Origin: Silvimonas iriomotensis | GTDB taxonomy: Bacteria > Pseudomonadota > Gammaproteobacteria > Burkholderiales > Chitinibacteraceae | DNA length: 64,000 bases | Direction of reading: 5' to 3' | Assembly: GCF_014645535.1 (NCBI RefSeq) | Contig: NZ_BMLX01000001.1 | Location: 241,169-305,168 of the forward strand | Shown: positions 45,867 to 57,559 of the stretch, in pieces | Layout: each line of letters opens with the position of its first letter | Position numbering within the stretch: the stretch's first letter is position 1 | Notes under the pieces: generated by a model | The model's database searches: none | What the model was told of the DNA's origin: nothing | Seen by the model: the letters and a program-made list of their open reading frames with translations, nothing else | Position numbers and translations under genes: made by a program

Positions 45867-46049
45867 CTTTTGGTGCTCCTGTGGTTGGGGGTGGAGGCGC
45901 TACTGTGCGCTTTGGGGGGTGGGGTTGTCAAAGGTGGTTGTGGGTGGAGTGTGGTTTGTGCGACTGGCGTTGGGGTGCTGGTGTGGGGTCTTTGCGGTTG
46001 TTAGCGCCTGACGGCGCGGTGGTTTTGATACCGGCGGTGGCCGGAGCAC

Positions 46050-46083
46050 GTTACTTTCTTTTGCTTCGCCAAAAGAAAGTAAC
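46050..46083 (+). repeat. Element hairpin, copy 3
   Basis: It is identical in stem and loop to copy 1: GTTACTTTCTTTTG, CTTCGC, CAAAAGAAAGTAAC. The flanks match copy 1 for about 60 bp on the left and about 70 bp on the right, then diverge. Confidence 0.88.
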
Positions 46084-46348
46084 CAAAGAAAAGGCGACCC
46101 CTGCGACGGCGCCCTTCGGGTTCCCTGCGCTTCTCGCAAAGTCCGGCTGGCTCCAGGGAACTCGCTTCGCTCAAACACCCTTACGCCGAAACCCCGGACT
46201 TCGCTGCGATGCTCGGCGCAGTCAAGGGGTCCAACGTCAAAGGCAACGGCAACCCGCAAATCAACGGCAACTTCAAAAGCAACTTCAGAAGCAGCCCCAA
46301 ACCCGCAAACCATCCGCACGCAAGAATGACGGGTTTAGCCCACCACTT

Positions 46349-46496
46349 CGTCATTCCTGCGAAGGCAGGAATCCAGCCTGCAGCCCAGCGGGCTGCTTTC
46401 GGCGGATTATCACCAATGTCTCGCGTTGATCTTGTGGCACTTGCAAGCACCGCAGCTGGATTCCGGCCAAGGGGGCCGCCGAGGTCCGGAATGACG
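46349..46496. repeat. Composite REP-like inverted pair, copy B
   Basis: The left part (46349-46377) has the same sequence as 3117-3145 over about 29 nt, and the right part (46456-46496) as 3216-3256 over about 41 nt. The 78-bp interior is unrelated to that of copy A. Confidence 0.8.
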
Positions 46497-46733
46497 AGTC
46501 AGTGGGGGCGCGTGTTGAATTTGCCGTTGCCGTTGCCGTTGCCGTTGCTTTCAGGTTTCAGGTTTCAGGTTTTGTCGTTGTCGTGGCGTTTGCCGTTGCT
46601 TTTTGGGGTTGCCGCTGCTTTTGACTTTCCTCCCCCATTAAAGCCAAGCGCCGAGGGCGTGGAGGGAGACCTTAGGCTCCCGACCAACCGAGGGAAGCCC
46701 GGAGGGCCGCCCGGCTGGGGTCGCCTTTCTTTG

Positions 46734-46765
46734 CCTACTTTCTTTGGCGAAGCAAAGAAAGTAGG
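46734..46765 (-). repeat. Element hairpin, copy 4 (inverted, compensated stem)
   Basis: CCTACTTTCTTTG, 6-nt loop, CAAAGAAAGTAGG: a 13-bp perfect stem. Relative to copy 1, two base pairs are replaced on both arms, and one T:A pair is lost from both arms. The rest of the element in this copy is a divergent variant. Confidence 0.87.
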
Positions 46766-46850
46766 GTGGGCCCGGCACCCCGGGTATCAAAAGCCTTTCA
46801 ACCCCGCGCCGTCAGGCGCTAACACACGCTTTTCTACCACCACACCCCAT

Positions 46851-46877
46851 AAAAAAAGCCCGGCATACCCGCCAGGC
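46851..46877 (-). terminator. Terminator of fadH
   Basis: On the minus strand GCCTGGC-GGGTAT-GCCGGGC (one G:T pair) is followed by seven T. It lies 34 bp past the fadH stop. Confidence 0.75.
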
Positions 46878-46910
46878 CTCTTTCAAAAACCCACCCAAAA
46901 ACCAACTAGA

Positions 46911-49397
<2,487 letters not shown>

Positions 49398-50888
49398 ATG
49401 ATGCGTGTAGTGCCTCGCCGTTTTCTCGTCGTTCCCCTTGTCGCCATGATCGCCGGTTGTGCGGTCGGGCCTGACTTCAAATCGCCGGATGCCCCGGCCG
49501 CCCAGCGTTACAACCAGGTGCCTGTTGCTGCACAAACGGCCAGCAGCAAAGGTCTTGATGGCGCTGCCCAGCAGATTGTGGCCGGCCAGATCCAGGATGA
49601 CTGGTGGACGCTGTTTGGCTCTGAAAAACTCAATGCGCTGGTGGCGGAAGGCCTGTCGCACAGCCCTAACCTGGATCAACTGAAAGCCACGTTGCGTCAG
49701 GCTCAGGAAAACTATAACGCCCAGTACGGTTCAACTGTCTTCCCGCAGGTTGACGGTTCTTTGAGCGCGTCGCGTAATCGCATCTCTGCGGCGACGTCCA
49801 ATGCGGGTGGGTCGTATATCTATAACCTGTACAACGCATCGGTGAATGTGTCGTACACGCTGGATGTTTTTGGCGGCAATCGTCGCGAGCTGGAAAGCTC
49901 TGCCGCGCAAGTCGATTCGCAGCAATTCCAGCTGGAAGCCGCGCGCCTGACGCTGGCGGGCAATATCGTCACTGCAGCCATTACCGAGGCCTCGCTGCGC
50001 AAGCAGGTTGAGGTGACGAAGCAGCTGATCGACCTGCAGCAGTCCCAGCTGGATATCCTGCAAAAGCAATTCAAGCTGGGTGCGGTATCGCAAGCCGATG
50101 TGTCCACCCAGCAAACCCAAGTGGCCACCATCAAGGCGTCGCTGCCTGACCTGAACAAGTCGCTGGCCCAGTCGCGCACGCAACTGGCGGTATTGCTGGG
50201 CCGCACGCCGGATAACGGTACGCCGGAACTGGCGCTGGAAGACCTGCACCTGCCGACCGATCTGCCGGTCAGCCTGCCGTCTGAGCTGGTCCGCGCCCGT
50301 CCGGATATCCAGGCCTCTGAAGCGCTGGTTCATGCGGCAACCGCCCAGGTAGGTGTCGCTACGGCCAATCTGTACCCCAAGATCACCCTCACCGGTTCTT
50401 TGGGTCTGGCCTCGCAAAGCTTCAATACGGTCAGCTTTGGCAATGATGGTCTGTGGAGCATTGGCGCGGGTCTGACCCAGCCCTTGTTCCATGGCGGTTC
50501 GCTGCGCGCGCAAAAGCGGGCGGCAGAAGCCGGGCTGGATGCCGCCCTGGCGCAGTATCGCCAGGTGGTGCTGAACGCTTTCAAGAATGTGTCTGACAGC
50601 CTGCAGGCGCTGGATCAGGATGCGCAAGCGCTGCAAGCGCGCGTGGATGCGGCCGATGCGGCCAAGCGTTCGCTGGACTTTACCCAGGCACGTTTCAAGC
50701 TGGGTGGCACCTCGTTTGCCGCATTGCTGATTTCGCAACTGCAGTACCAGGAAACCCAGTTGAACATGTGGACGGCCAGCGCTGCACGGCTGACCGATAC
50801 CGCCGCACTGTTCCAGTCTGTGGGTGGCCCGGTCAAGGCCGATACCGCCGTGGCCAACGCCGCGAGCGCACCGGCTGCTGGCGGCTGA
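49398..50888 (+). CDS. RND efflux outer-membrane factor (NodT family lipoprotein)
   Basis: The 496-residue precursor has a lipoprotein signal ending MIAGC (Cys about residue 18). NodT-type repeats follow: VGPDFKSPDAP, DDWWTLFGSEKLNALVAEGLSHSPNLDQ and, later, LPSELVRARPDIQASEALVHAATAQVGVATANLYPKITL. ATG 49398 or 49401 follows CGGGA. It is the first gene of an OMF-MFP-RND operon, an order unlike the first pump's MFP-RND-OMF. It should form the outer-membrane duct. Confidence 0.92.
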   Translation: MMRVVPRRFLVVPLVAMIAGCAVGPDFKSPDAPAAQRYNQVPVAAQTASSKGLDGAAQQIVAGQIQDDWWTLFGSEKLNALVAEGLSHSPNLDQLKATLRQAQENYNAQYGSTVFPQVDGSLSASRNRISAATSNAGGSYIYNLYNASVNVSYTLDVFGGNRRELESSAAQVDSQQFQLEAARLTLAGNIVTAAITEASLRKQVEVTKQLIDLQQSQLDILQKQFKLGAVSQADVSTQQTQVATIKASLPDLNKSLAQSRTQLAVLLGRTPDNGTPELALEDLHLPTDLPVSLPSELVRARPDIQASEALVHAATAQVGVATANLYPKITLTGSLGLASQSFNTVSFGNDGLWSIGAGLTQPLFHGGSLRAQKRAAEAGLDAALAQYRQVVLNAFKNVSDSLQALDQDAQALQARVDAADAAKRSLDFTQARFKLGGTSFAALLISQLQYQETQLNMWTASAARLTDTAALFQSVGGPVKADTAVANAASAPAAGG

Positions 50889-51041
50889 ATACAGTAGCAA
50901 TCAATCAATACGTGACACGACGTGTCGTGACGGGAAGAGCAAACCTGTCATGACTGGTGGAGCCGGGTACGGCCAATCAGGCTGTATCCGTCCGGGAAAG
51001 AATCCGTAATCGTAGTACCCAAGCCTTCGGGGAGAATTTGT

Positions 51042-52172
51042 ATGACCAAGCGCATGATTATCATGCTGGTTGTTGTCGGGGTGATTTTTGGGGGCATTTT
51101 TGGCTTCCAGGTCTTCAAGGGAATGATGATCAAGAAGTACCTGAGCGGGAACAAAGCACCGCCGGTGACCGTGACTGCAACCCACGTGGGTGTGCAGCCG
51201 TGGCAACCGACGCTGTCCGCCGTGGGTACGCTGCGCGCCGTGCGCGGTGTTGATCTGTCCAGCGAAGTAGCCGGCCAGGTGCGCGAAGTGCTGCTGCAGT
51301 CGGGCACGTTCGTGAAAGCGGGTCAGCCGCTGGTCAAGCTCAATGACGATACCGAAGTGGCGCAACTGAAGTCGCTGCAGGCTTCGGCTGATCTGTCTGC
51401 CACCACCCTCAAGCGCGACAAAGCCCAGCTCGAAGCCCAGGCCGTGGCGCAAGCCGTGGTAGATGCTGACGTAGCCGACCTGAACAGCAAGAACGCGCTC
51501 GTGGCCCAGCAACAAGCCGTGATCGCCAAGAAAGTGATCCGTGCGCCGTTCGCGGGCAAGGTGGGTATCACCACCGTCAATCCGGGTCAGTACATCAACC
51601 CGGGCGACAAGCTGGCGACGCTGCAGACCGTTGACCCGATCCTCGTGGACTTCCTGGTGCCGCAACAAGCGCTGCAACAGCTGAAGATCGGCCAGAGCAT
51701 CAGCGTCAAGAGCGATGCCAATCCGAAGGCCAACTACACCGGCAAGATCACGGCGATTGATGCCAAGGTTGATCCGTCGACCCGCAACATCCAGGTCGAA
51801 GCGTCGGTCAGCAACCCCAAGGGTGATCTGCTGGCGGGCATGTTTGCCACCGTGAATGTGTCCACGCAAGAGCCGATCAAGTACCTGACGCTGCCGCAAA
51901 CAGCCGTGAGCTTCAACCCGTACGGTGAAGTGGTATTCCTGATCACTGAAGGCAAGGACAAGGACGGCAAGCAAGAGCTCTCCGTCAAGCAAACCTTCGT
52001 GACTGCGGGCCAGACCCGTGGCGATCAGGTGGCGATTACCGGTGGCCTGAAAGAGGGCGACTACGTGGTCACCAGCGGTCAGCACAAGCTCAAGAATGGC
52101 AGCACGGTCATTGTGAACAACAAGCAGGCACCGTCCGACAACCCCAATCCGCAAGTGGGTAACGAGGAATGA
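51042..52172 (+). CDS. RND efflux periplasmic adaptor (MexH-like)
   Basis: The 376-residue adaptor has an N-terminal membrane anchor (MIIMLVVVGVIFGGIFGFQVF) instead of a lipobox. It then has DLSSEVAGQVREVLLQSGTFVKAGQPLVKLND (lipoyl half), a helical hairpin, KKVIRAPFAGKVGITTVNPGQYINPGDKL and the beta-barrel. GGGGAG lies upstream of the ATG. It should link the RND pump to the outer-membrane factor. Confidence 0.93.
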   Translation: MTKRMIIMLVVVGVIFGGIFGFQVFKGMMIKKYLSGNKAPPVTVTATHVGVQPWQPTLSAVGTLRAVRGVDLSSEVAGQVREVLLQSGTFVKAGQPLVKLNDDTEVAQLKSLQASADLSATTLKRDKAQLEAQAVAQAVVDADVADLNSKNALVAQQQAVIAKKVIRAPFAGKVGITTVNPGQYINPGDKLATLQTVDPILVDFLVPQQALQQLKIGQSISVKSDANPKANYTGKITAIDAKVDPSTRNIQVEASVSNPKGDLLAGMFATVNVSTQEPIKYLTLPQTAVSFNPYGEVVFLITEGKDKDGKQELSVKQTFVTAGQTRGDQVAITGGLKEGDYVVTSGQHKLKNGSTVIVNNKQAPSDNPNPQVGNEE

Positions 52173-52302
52173 TGTCGCGGGCTGCGGCGCAGGTCGCAGC
52201 CTGTTCCTGACCAGCAAGACCTGGCGGCGCACCACAAGTACGCCGTCGGGGCAGAAAGGCTCTCTGTCTGCATGACGCAGATAGATTACTGAGGTTAGCC
52301 AG

Positions 52303-55300
52303 ATGCGCTTTACCGATATTTTCATACGCCGGCCCGTGCTGGCGACCACGCTCTCCCTGCTGATTCTGGTGCTGGGTTTGCGTTCGCTGGATCTGTTGCC
52401 GATCCGGCAGTATCCCAAGACCGAAAACGCGGTGATCACGATCTCCACCACCTATACCGGCGCTGATCCGGAACTGGTGGCTGGCTTTATCACCACGCCG
52501 CTGGAGAACTCTGTTGCCCAGGCCGAGGGCATTGATTACATGACCTCGACCAGTACACAGGGTAGCTCCGTCATTACGGCTAACCTGCGACTGAACTACG
52601 ACGGCAACAAGGCGCTGACCGAAATCACCTCCAAGGTGAACGCGGTGCTGAACCAGTTGCCGCAGGGCTCGCAGCAGCCGGTGATTGCCATCTCGGTCGG
52701 TGACACCATCGACTCGATGTACATCGGCTTTTACAGCAAGGCCTTGCCGCCCAACAAGATCACCGACTACCTGATCCGCGTGGTGCAGCCCAAGCTGCAA
52801 GCCGTGGACGGGGTGCAACAGGCGGAAATCCTGGGTGAGCGCCGCTTTGCCATGCGCGTATGGACCGACCCCAAAAAGCTGGCCGCCTATGGCGTGACGG
52901 CTGCGGATGTCTCCAACGCCTTGCAGGCCAACAACTTTATCTCTGCCGTGGGCCGTACCGACGGCAATATGGTGACGGTGAACCTGACGGCCGATACCGG
53001 TCTGCATTCTGCTGACGAGTTCAACAACCTGATCGTCAAGCAAAAGGGCGGCGCCATTGTGCGTCTGTCTGATGTCGCCAATGTCTCGCTGGGGTCGGAA
53101 GACTACAACACCCAGGTGGGCTTTGACGGCGTGCAGGCGGTGTATATCGGGATCAAGGTGGCGCCGAACGCCAACTTGCTGACCGTGATCGACAACGTCC
53201 GCAAGACCATGCCGGATGTGCAAAGCCAGTTGCCGGAAGGGCTGCAGGGCACCATCGTGTATGACGCCACGAAATACGTGAACAGCGCCATTCATGAAGT
53301 GATCTGGACCCTGGGCGAAGCGCTGTTGATCGTGACCGTGGTGATTTTCCTGTTCCTCGGCTCGTTCCGCTCCGTGATCATTCCGGTGATCGCCATGCCG
53401 CTGTCGCTGATCGGCGCGTTCATGATCATGCTGGCGCTGGGCTACACCATTAACCTCTTGACCCTGCTGGCGCTGGTGCTGGCGATCGGTCTGGTGGTCG
53501 ATGACGCGATTATCGTGGTGGAGAACGTTCACCGGCACATTGAAGAAGGCTTGTCGCCATTCCAGGCCGCCATCAAGGGCGCGCGTGAACTGGCCGGCCC
53601 GATCGTCGCGATCTCGGTCGTGCTGATTGCGGTGTATGTCCCGATCGGTTTCATGGGCGGCCTGACTGGCGCGCTGTTTACCGAGTTTGCCTTTACCCTG
53701 GCGGGGGCCGTAGGTGTGTCGGCCATCATCGCGCTGACCCTGTCGCCGATGATGTGCGGCCGCTTTTTGAAGCCGCATGACCCGGAACACCCGGAAAAGC
53801 TGGCGCAATGGCTGGACAAGCAGTTCGAAAAACTGCGTAACCGCTATGAGCGTTCGCTGCGTGGTTCGCTGGACTATCTGCCGGTGGTGGGTGTGTTCGC
53901 GCTGATCATCCTGGTGAGCATCTACTTCCTGTTCATTACCTCCAAGAGCGAACTGGCACCGCAGGAAGACCAGGGGATTGTGATTACCATGAGCACGGGC
54001 GCGCCGAATGCCTCGCTCAAGCAGACCCAGCAAGACGCAGTCCAGGTCTTCAACATCTTCAAGGGCTTCAAGGAGACGGACCACGTCTTCCAGCTGACCG
54101 GTGTGTCGGGTCTCAATACCTCCATTGGCGGTATGGTGCTCAAGCCCTGGGATGAGCGTAAAACCACGGCGGACAAGATCCAGCCGCAGGTTCAGCAAAA
54201 GCTGGGCGAGATCGCCGGTGCGCAAGCTGCGGCCTTCCAGCCGCCGCCGCTGCCAGGTGGTGGTGGTGGTCTGCCGGTGCAGTTCGTCATCAACACGACC
54301 AATGACTTCCAGCAGTTGAACGAAGTGGCGCAAGAGATGATGGCCAAGGCCCGTGCCAGCGGCGTGTTCATCTACATGGACGTTGACCTGAAGTACGACA
54401 AGCCGCAAACCGAGATCAGCTTTGATCGCGACAAGGCTTCGCAACTGGGTCTGTCGATGAAAGACCTGGGTGACTCGCTGGGTGCTGCGCTGGGTGGTGG
54501 CTATGTGAACTACTTCAGTCTGGCTGGCCGTTCGTACAAGGTCATCCCGCAAGTGGGCCGCGACGACCGTCTGAACCCGGATCAATTGCTCGATTACCAC
54601 ATCACCACTTCGACCGGCGATACCATTCCGCTGTCGACCGTGGCCAAGGTTAAGACGACAGTGATTCCGCAGCAGCTGAACCACTTCCAGCAGATGAACT
54701 CCGCCACGATCTCTGGCGTGCCGTTCCCTGGTGTGACGGTGGGTCAGGTGATCCAGACCATGCAGGGCATTGCCAAAGACACGTTGCCGCAAGGCTATAC
54801 CGTGGACTACGGCGGCCAGTCGCGTCAGTTTGTGCAGGAAAGCAGCGCGCTGATCGTGACCTTCGTGTTTGCGCTGATCATCATTTTCCTGGCGCTCGCG
54901 GCGCAGTTTGAAAGCTTCCGCGATCCGCTGATCGTGATGGTGTCCGTGCCGATGTCGATCTGCGGTGCCATGATCTTTGTTTCGCTGGGTATTGGCGGCG
55001 CCAGCTTGAATATCTACTCGGAAGTGGGTCTGGTGACGCTGATCGGGTTGATTTCCAAGCACGGTATCCTGATTGTGGAATTTGCCAACCAGCAGCAAAA
55101 GCTGGGTCACAGCAAGCGCAAGGCCATTGAAGATGCCGCCGGTATCCGTCTGCGTCCGATCCTGATGACCACCGCCGCCATGGTGCTGGGCGTGCTGCCG
55201 CTGATCCTGTCCTCGGGTGCTGGCGCGCTGGGCCGCTACAACATGGGTTTGGTGATTGCCACCGGTATCGCCATTGGTACGCTGTTCACGCTGTATGTGG

Positions 55301-55413
55301 TTCCGGCCATTTACATGATGCTGGCCGCTGACCACAACGCCGCTGCGCACCAGGAAGAAGATGAGCAAATCCGTGCGCTGGATGAAGGCACGGCAGGCCA
55401 GAGCGCGCACTAA
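52303..55413 (+). CDS. RND multidrug efflux inner-membrane transporter (MexI-like)
   Basis: The 1036-residue transporter begins MRFTDIFIRRPVLATTLSLLILVLG with LLPIRQYPKTENAVITI, the subgroup form seen in P. aeruginosa MexI rather than AcrB. It has GLVVDDAIIVVENVHRHIEEG with the proton-relay Asp pair (about residue 405) and KSELAPQEDQGIVI. The C-terminal LISKHGILIVEFANQQQ is also present. It likely exports amphiphilic toxins or metabolites. A strong terminator follows, closing the three-gene operon. Confidence 0.94.
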   Translation: MRFTDIFIRRPVLATTLSLLILVLGLRSLDLLPIRQYPKTENAVITISTTYTGADPELVAGFITTPLENSVAQAEGIDYMTSTSTQGSSVITANLRLNYDGNKALTEITSKVNAVLNQLPQGSQQPVIAISVGDTIDSMYIGFYSKALPPNKITDYLIRVVQPKLQAVDGVQQAEILGERRFAMRVWTDPKKLAAYGVTAADVSNALQANNFISAVGRTDGNMVTVNLTADTGLHSADEFNNLIVKQKGGAIVRLSDVANVSLGSEDYNTQVGFDGVQAVYIGIKVAPNANLLTVIDNVRKTMPDVQSQLPEGLQGTIVYDATKYVNSAIHEVIWTLGEALLIVTVVIFLFLGSFRSVIIPVIAMPLSLIGAFMIMLALGYTINLLTLLALVLAIGLVVDDAIIVVENVHRHIEEGLSPFQAAIKGARELAGPIVAISVVLIAVYVPIGFMGGLTGALFTEFAFTLAGAVGVSAIIALTLSPMMCGRFLKPHDPEHPEKLAQWLDKQFEKLRNRYERSLRGSLDYLPVVGVFALIILVSIYFLFITSKSELAPQEDQGIVITMSTGAPNASLKQTQQDAVQVFNIFKGFKETDHVFQLTGVSGLNTSIGGMVLKPWDERKTTADKIQPQVQQKLGEIAGAQAAAFQPPPLPGGGGGLPVQFVINTTNDFQQLNEVAQEMMAKARASGVFIYMDVDLKYDKPQTEISFDRDKASQLGLSMKDLGDSLGAALGGGYVNYFSLAGRSYKVIPQVGRDDRLNPDQLLDYHITTSTGDTIPLSTVAKVKTTVIPQQLNHFQQMNSATISGVPFPGVTVGQVIQTMQGIAKDTLPQGYTVDYGGQSRQFVQESSALIVTFVFALIIIFLALAAQFESFRDPLIVMVSVPMSICGAMIFVSLGIGGASLNIYSEVGLVTLIGLISKHGILIVEFANQQQKLGHSKRKAIEDAAGIRLRPILMTTAAMVLGVLPLILSSGAGALGRYNMGLVIATGIAIGTLFTLYVVPAIYMMLAADHNAAAHQEEDEQIRALDEGTAGQSAH

Positions 55414-55436
55414 GCTGCTTAAGCCTGACGCAACAG

Positions 55437-55465
55437 AAAACCCCGGCCACGCCGGGGTTTTTTTA
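55437..55465 (+). terminator. Terminator of the second RND operon
   Basis: CCCCGGC-CAC-GCCGGGG followed by T7, 24 bp past the stop. Confidence 0.9.
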
Positions 55466-55607
55466 TGTCTGCAAGCGTGACCGGGTCTGCGTTTCAATGG
55501 CGCTGCAGCTGCCAGCATGATCTGACTTGCGTTTCAATGCCCAGGCCGCAACGGCCATGCCTAGGTCATCTGCATCCCGTCCGCATATTGCGGACTACAA
55601 TCACCGC

Positions 55608-56426
55608 ATGACCCGACCCGAACACACGCTGTACCAGTACAACTGGCCAGTGGCCAATGCCCGCAAAGCCATCATGATTGCCCATGGCCTGGGCGAGCAT
55701 GGCGGCCGTTACGAGCACGTCGCCCGCTGGTTCAACCAGCATGGTTACGCCGTGCGGATTTATGACCACTATGGCCACGGCAATAGCCCCGGCGCGCGGG
55801 GCTCGCTGCTGCATGCCGATATGCTGCTGGATGACCTGCGCAGCCAGTTCAACGCCTGGGAGGCCGAACTGGGCTTTACGCCGCTATTGCTGGGCCACAG
55901 CATGGGCGGTCTCGTTGCGGCAGCGGCAGTTACCGGCAAATGGGTGCGGCCGGCTGGATTGATCCTGAGCTCGCCCGCGTTGCGCACATGGCTGGGCAAA
56001 CCGGTACAGGCGCTGGCCTGGGCGCTGGCGCACACGGTGCCGCGTTTGCCCATGCGCCGCAAATTTCCCAATCACAAGCTGTCGCATGATCCTGCGGTAG
56101 GGCAGGCCTTTCTGGTCGATCCGCTGCGCCACGCCAGAATGACTCCCAGACTGGCGCATTTTCTGCTGGCCACCGGCAACCGGGTACTTTCTGAAGTGCA
56201 TGATCTGACGGTGCCCACGCTGTTGCTGGTGGCAGGCGATGATGAACTGGTTGACCCCGCCGGCAGCCGCGCGTTTGCCGCCAATGCCCCGGCTGGCGTG
56301 GTCACGCTGCATGAGTTTGCCGAGCACTATCACGAACTCTTCAACGAACCCGACCCCTACCTGCAGGATGTGCTGGGTGCCGTGCTCACCTGGCTGACGA
56401 CCTTGCCCGCAGCTATTCAGCGCTGA
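55608..56426 (+). CDS. Alpha/beta hydrolase, monoacylglycerol-lipase type
   Basis: The 272-residue hydrolase has HGLGEHGGRYEHVARWFNQHGYAV (oxyanion HG), YDHYGHGNSPGARG, the nucleophile elbow GHSMGG, a late Asp (LLLVAGDDELVDPAGS) and the catalytic His region EFAEHYHELFNEPD. This is the pattern of lysophospholipase/monoacylglycerol lipase proteins. There is no signal peptide. ATG 55608 is taken; ribosome-binding sequence is weak. Substrate is uncertain. Confidence 0.9.
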   Translation: MTRPEHTLYQYNWPVANARKAIMIAHGLGEHGGRYEHVARWFNQHGYAVRIYDHYGHGNSPGARGSLLHADMLLDDLRSQFNAWEAELGFTPLLLGHSMGGLVAAAAVTGKWVRPAGLILSSPALRTWLGKPVQALAWALAHTVPRLPMRRKFPNHKLSHDPAVGQAFLVDPLRHARMTPRLAHFLLATGNRVLSEVHDLTVPTLLLVAGDDELVDPAGSRAFAANAPAGVVTLHEFAEHYHELFNEPDPYLQDVLGAVLTWLTTLPAAIQR

Positions 56427-56529
56427 ATGCAAGCCTTGCGGCAAGCCGGTTTGTGCCGTCGCGGGGTGTACATATGACTGGCACTTGCCGGCTGGTGGTG
56501 TTGTCCCACTTGTGGGCGGCAAAAGGACG

Positions 56530-56575
56530 ATAGCAATAATCTATGCCTGATGATTGATCGATATTTTCTATCGAT
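56530..56575 (+). promoter_or_regulatory. OxyR-like half operator and second dyad before the Prx-Grx gene
   Basis: ATAG-N7-CTAT (56530-56544) matches one half of the OxyR consensus. The expected second half is degenerate (GATT-N7-ATTT). Overlapping it is a perfect dyad ATCGATA-TTTTC-TATCGAT (56557-56575). The Prx-Grx start is 96 bp further on. Confidence 0.5.
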
Positions 56576-56670
56576 TTATTTGTAACAATAAATTGGATCA
56601 ATCGAACGGGCGTCGGCATACTTCGTCCATCGCATCAAACAACACAACCGACCAGCAAGGAGTAATCACT

Positions 56671-57399
56671 ATGCAATCTCGTGAAGGCCAACGCGTACCC
56701 AATGTCACTTTCCGTGTTCGTGAAAACAACGAATGGAAAAACGTGACCACCGACGATCTTTTCAAGGGCAAGACCGTGGTGCTGTTCTCGCTGCCGGGCG
56801 CGTTCACCCCGACGTGTTCTTCTACCCACCTGCCGCGTTACAACGAACTGGCGCCGGCTTTCCGTGAGCAAGGCGTGGACAGCATCCTGTGCGTGTCCGT
56901 GAACGATACCTTCGTCATGAACGAATGGGCCAAGGATCAGGAAGCCCAGAACATTGTGATGGTGCCGGACGGCAACGGTGAATTCACCGAAGGCATGGGC
57001 CAGCTGGTCGACAAGGCCAACCTGGGTTTTGGCAAGCGCAGCTGGCGCTACTCCATGCTGGTGAAAGACGGCGTGGTGCAAAAGATGTTCATCGAGCCGG
57101 AAAAAGAAGGCGATCCGTTTGAAGTGTCCGACGCTGACACCATGCTCAACCACATCGCCCCGACAGCCAAAAAGCCTGATCAGGTTGTAGTGTTCTCCAA
57201 GGTGGGTTGCGCTTTCTGCGCCAAGGCCAAGGAACAACTGACCGCCGCCGGTTACGAGTTCGTGGAAGTGCCGCTGGACAACAAGGTGCGCGGCAAGGTT
57301 CTGGGCGCGGTGTCCGGCACCATGACTGCCCCGCAAGTCTTCGTGAACGGCAAGCTGATTGGCGGTTCTGAAGAAGTGGCAAAGTTTGTCGCGGCTTAA
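56671..57399 (+). CDS. Peroxiredoxin-glutaredoxin fusion protein (Prx5-Grx hybrid)
   Basis: The 242-residue protein has an atypical 2-Cys/Prx5 domain (residues 1-160: [22 protein letters not shown] with the peroxidatic Cys, [20 protein letters not shown]). This is joined to a glutaredoxin (170-242: [19 protein letters not shown] with Cxx[22 protein letters not shown]). Such hybrids in Haemophilus, Neisseria and purple sulfur bacteria reduce peroxides with glutathione directly. AAGGAG precedes ATG 56671. A disulfide-reductase gene lies just downstream, though a hairpin terminator stands between. Confidence 0.95.
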   Translation: MQSREGQRVPNVTFRVRENNEWKNVTTDDLFKGKTVVLFSLPGAFTPTCSSTHLPRYNELAPAFREQGVDSILCVSVNDTFVMNEWAKDQEAQNIVMVPDGNGEFTEGMGQLVDKANLGFGKRSWRYSMLVKDGVVQKMFIEPEKEGDPFEVSDADTMLNHIAPTAKKPDQVVVFSKVGCAFCAKAKEQLTAAGYEFVEVPLDNKVRGKVLGAVSGTMTAPQVFVNGKLIGGSEEVAKFVAA

Positions 57400-57424
57400 G
57401 TTGCACCGGTAAGTCTCTGTCTGA

Positions 57425-57452
57425 ACGGGCGGTCATCGCACCGCCCGTTTTT
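57425..57452 (+). terminator. Terminator after the Prx-Grx gene
   Basis: ACGGGCGGT-CATCGC-ACCGCCCGT followed by TTTTT, 26 bp past the stop. Confidence 0.85.
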
Positions 57453-57559
57453 CCCTCCCCAGTTTGCAGACCACAGCGCATGACATTGCGCCGTGCGGTG
57501 TGGCCTGCGCGCTGAAAAATCGCACTGCGTTATTGACCAATCAAAACAAGGGGCCCGAC

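Larger units (their letters stand above)
45905..46850. repeat. Non-coding repeat field between rsgA and fadH
   Basis: No supported gene. It contains one forward element copy (about 46000-46300, hairpin 46050-46083) and a composite REP pair (46349-46496). Runs of TTGCCG and TTTCAGG follow (about 46520-46575), then one inverted element copy (about 46560-46830, hairpin 46734-46765). The two element copies face each other around the REP pair. Low-complexity frames seen here are by-products of the repeats. Confidence 0.85.

Noticed and set aside
52108-55518. Long open frame (over 1,100 codons) on the minus strand
   Set aside because: It is antisense to the MexI-like RND gene. Its product is His/Gln/Arg-rich without domains, as expected from the complement of GC-rich coding sequence.
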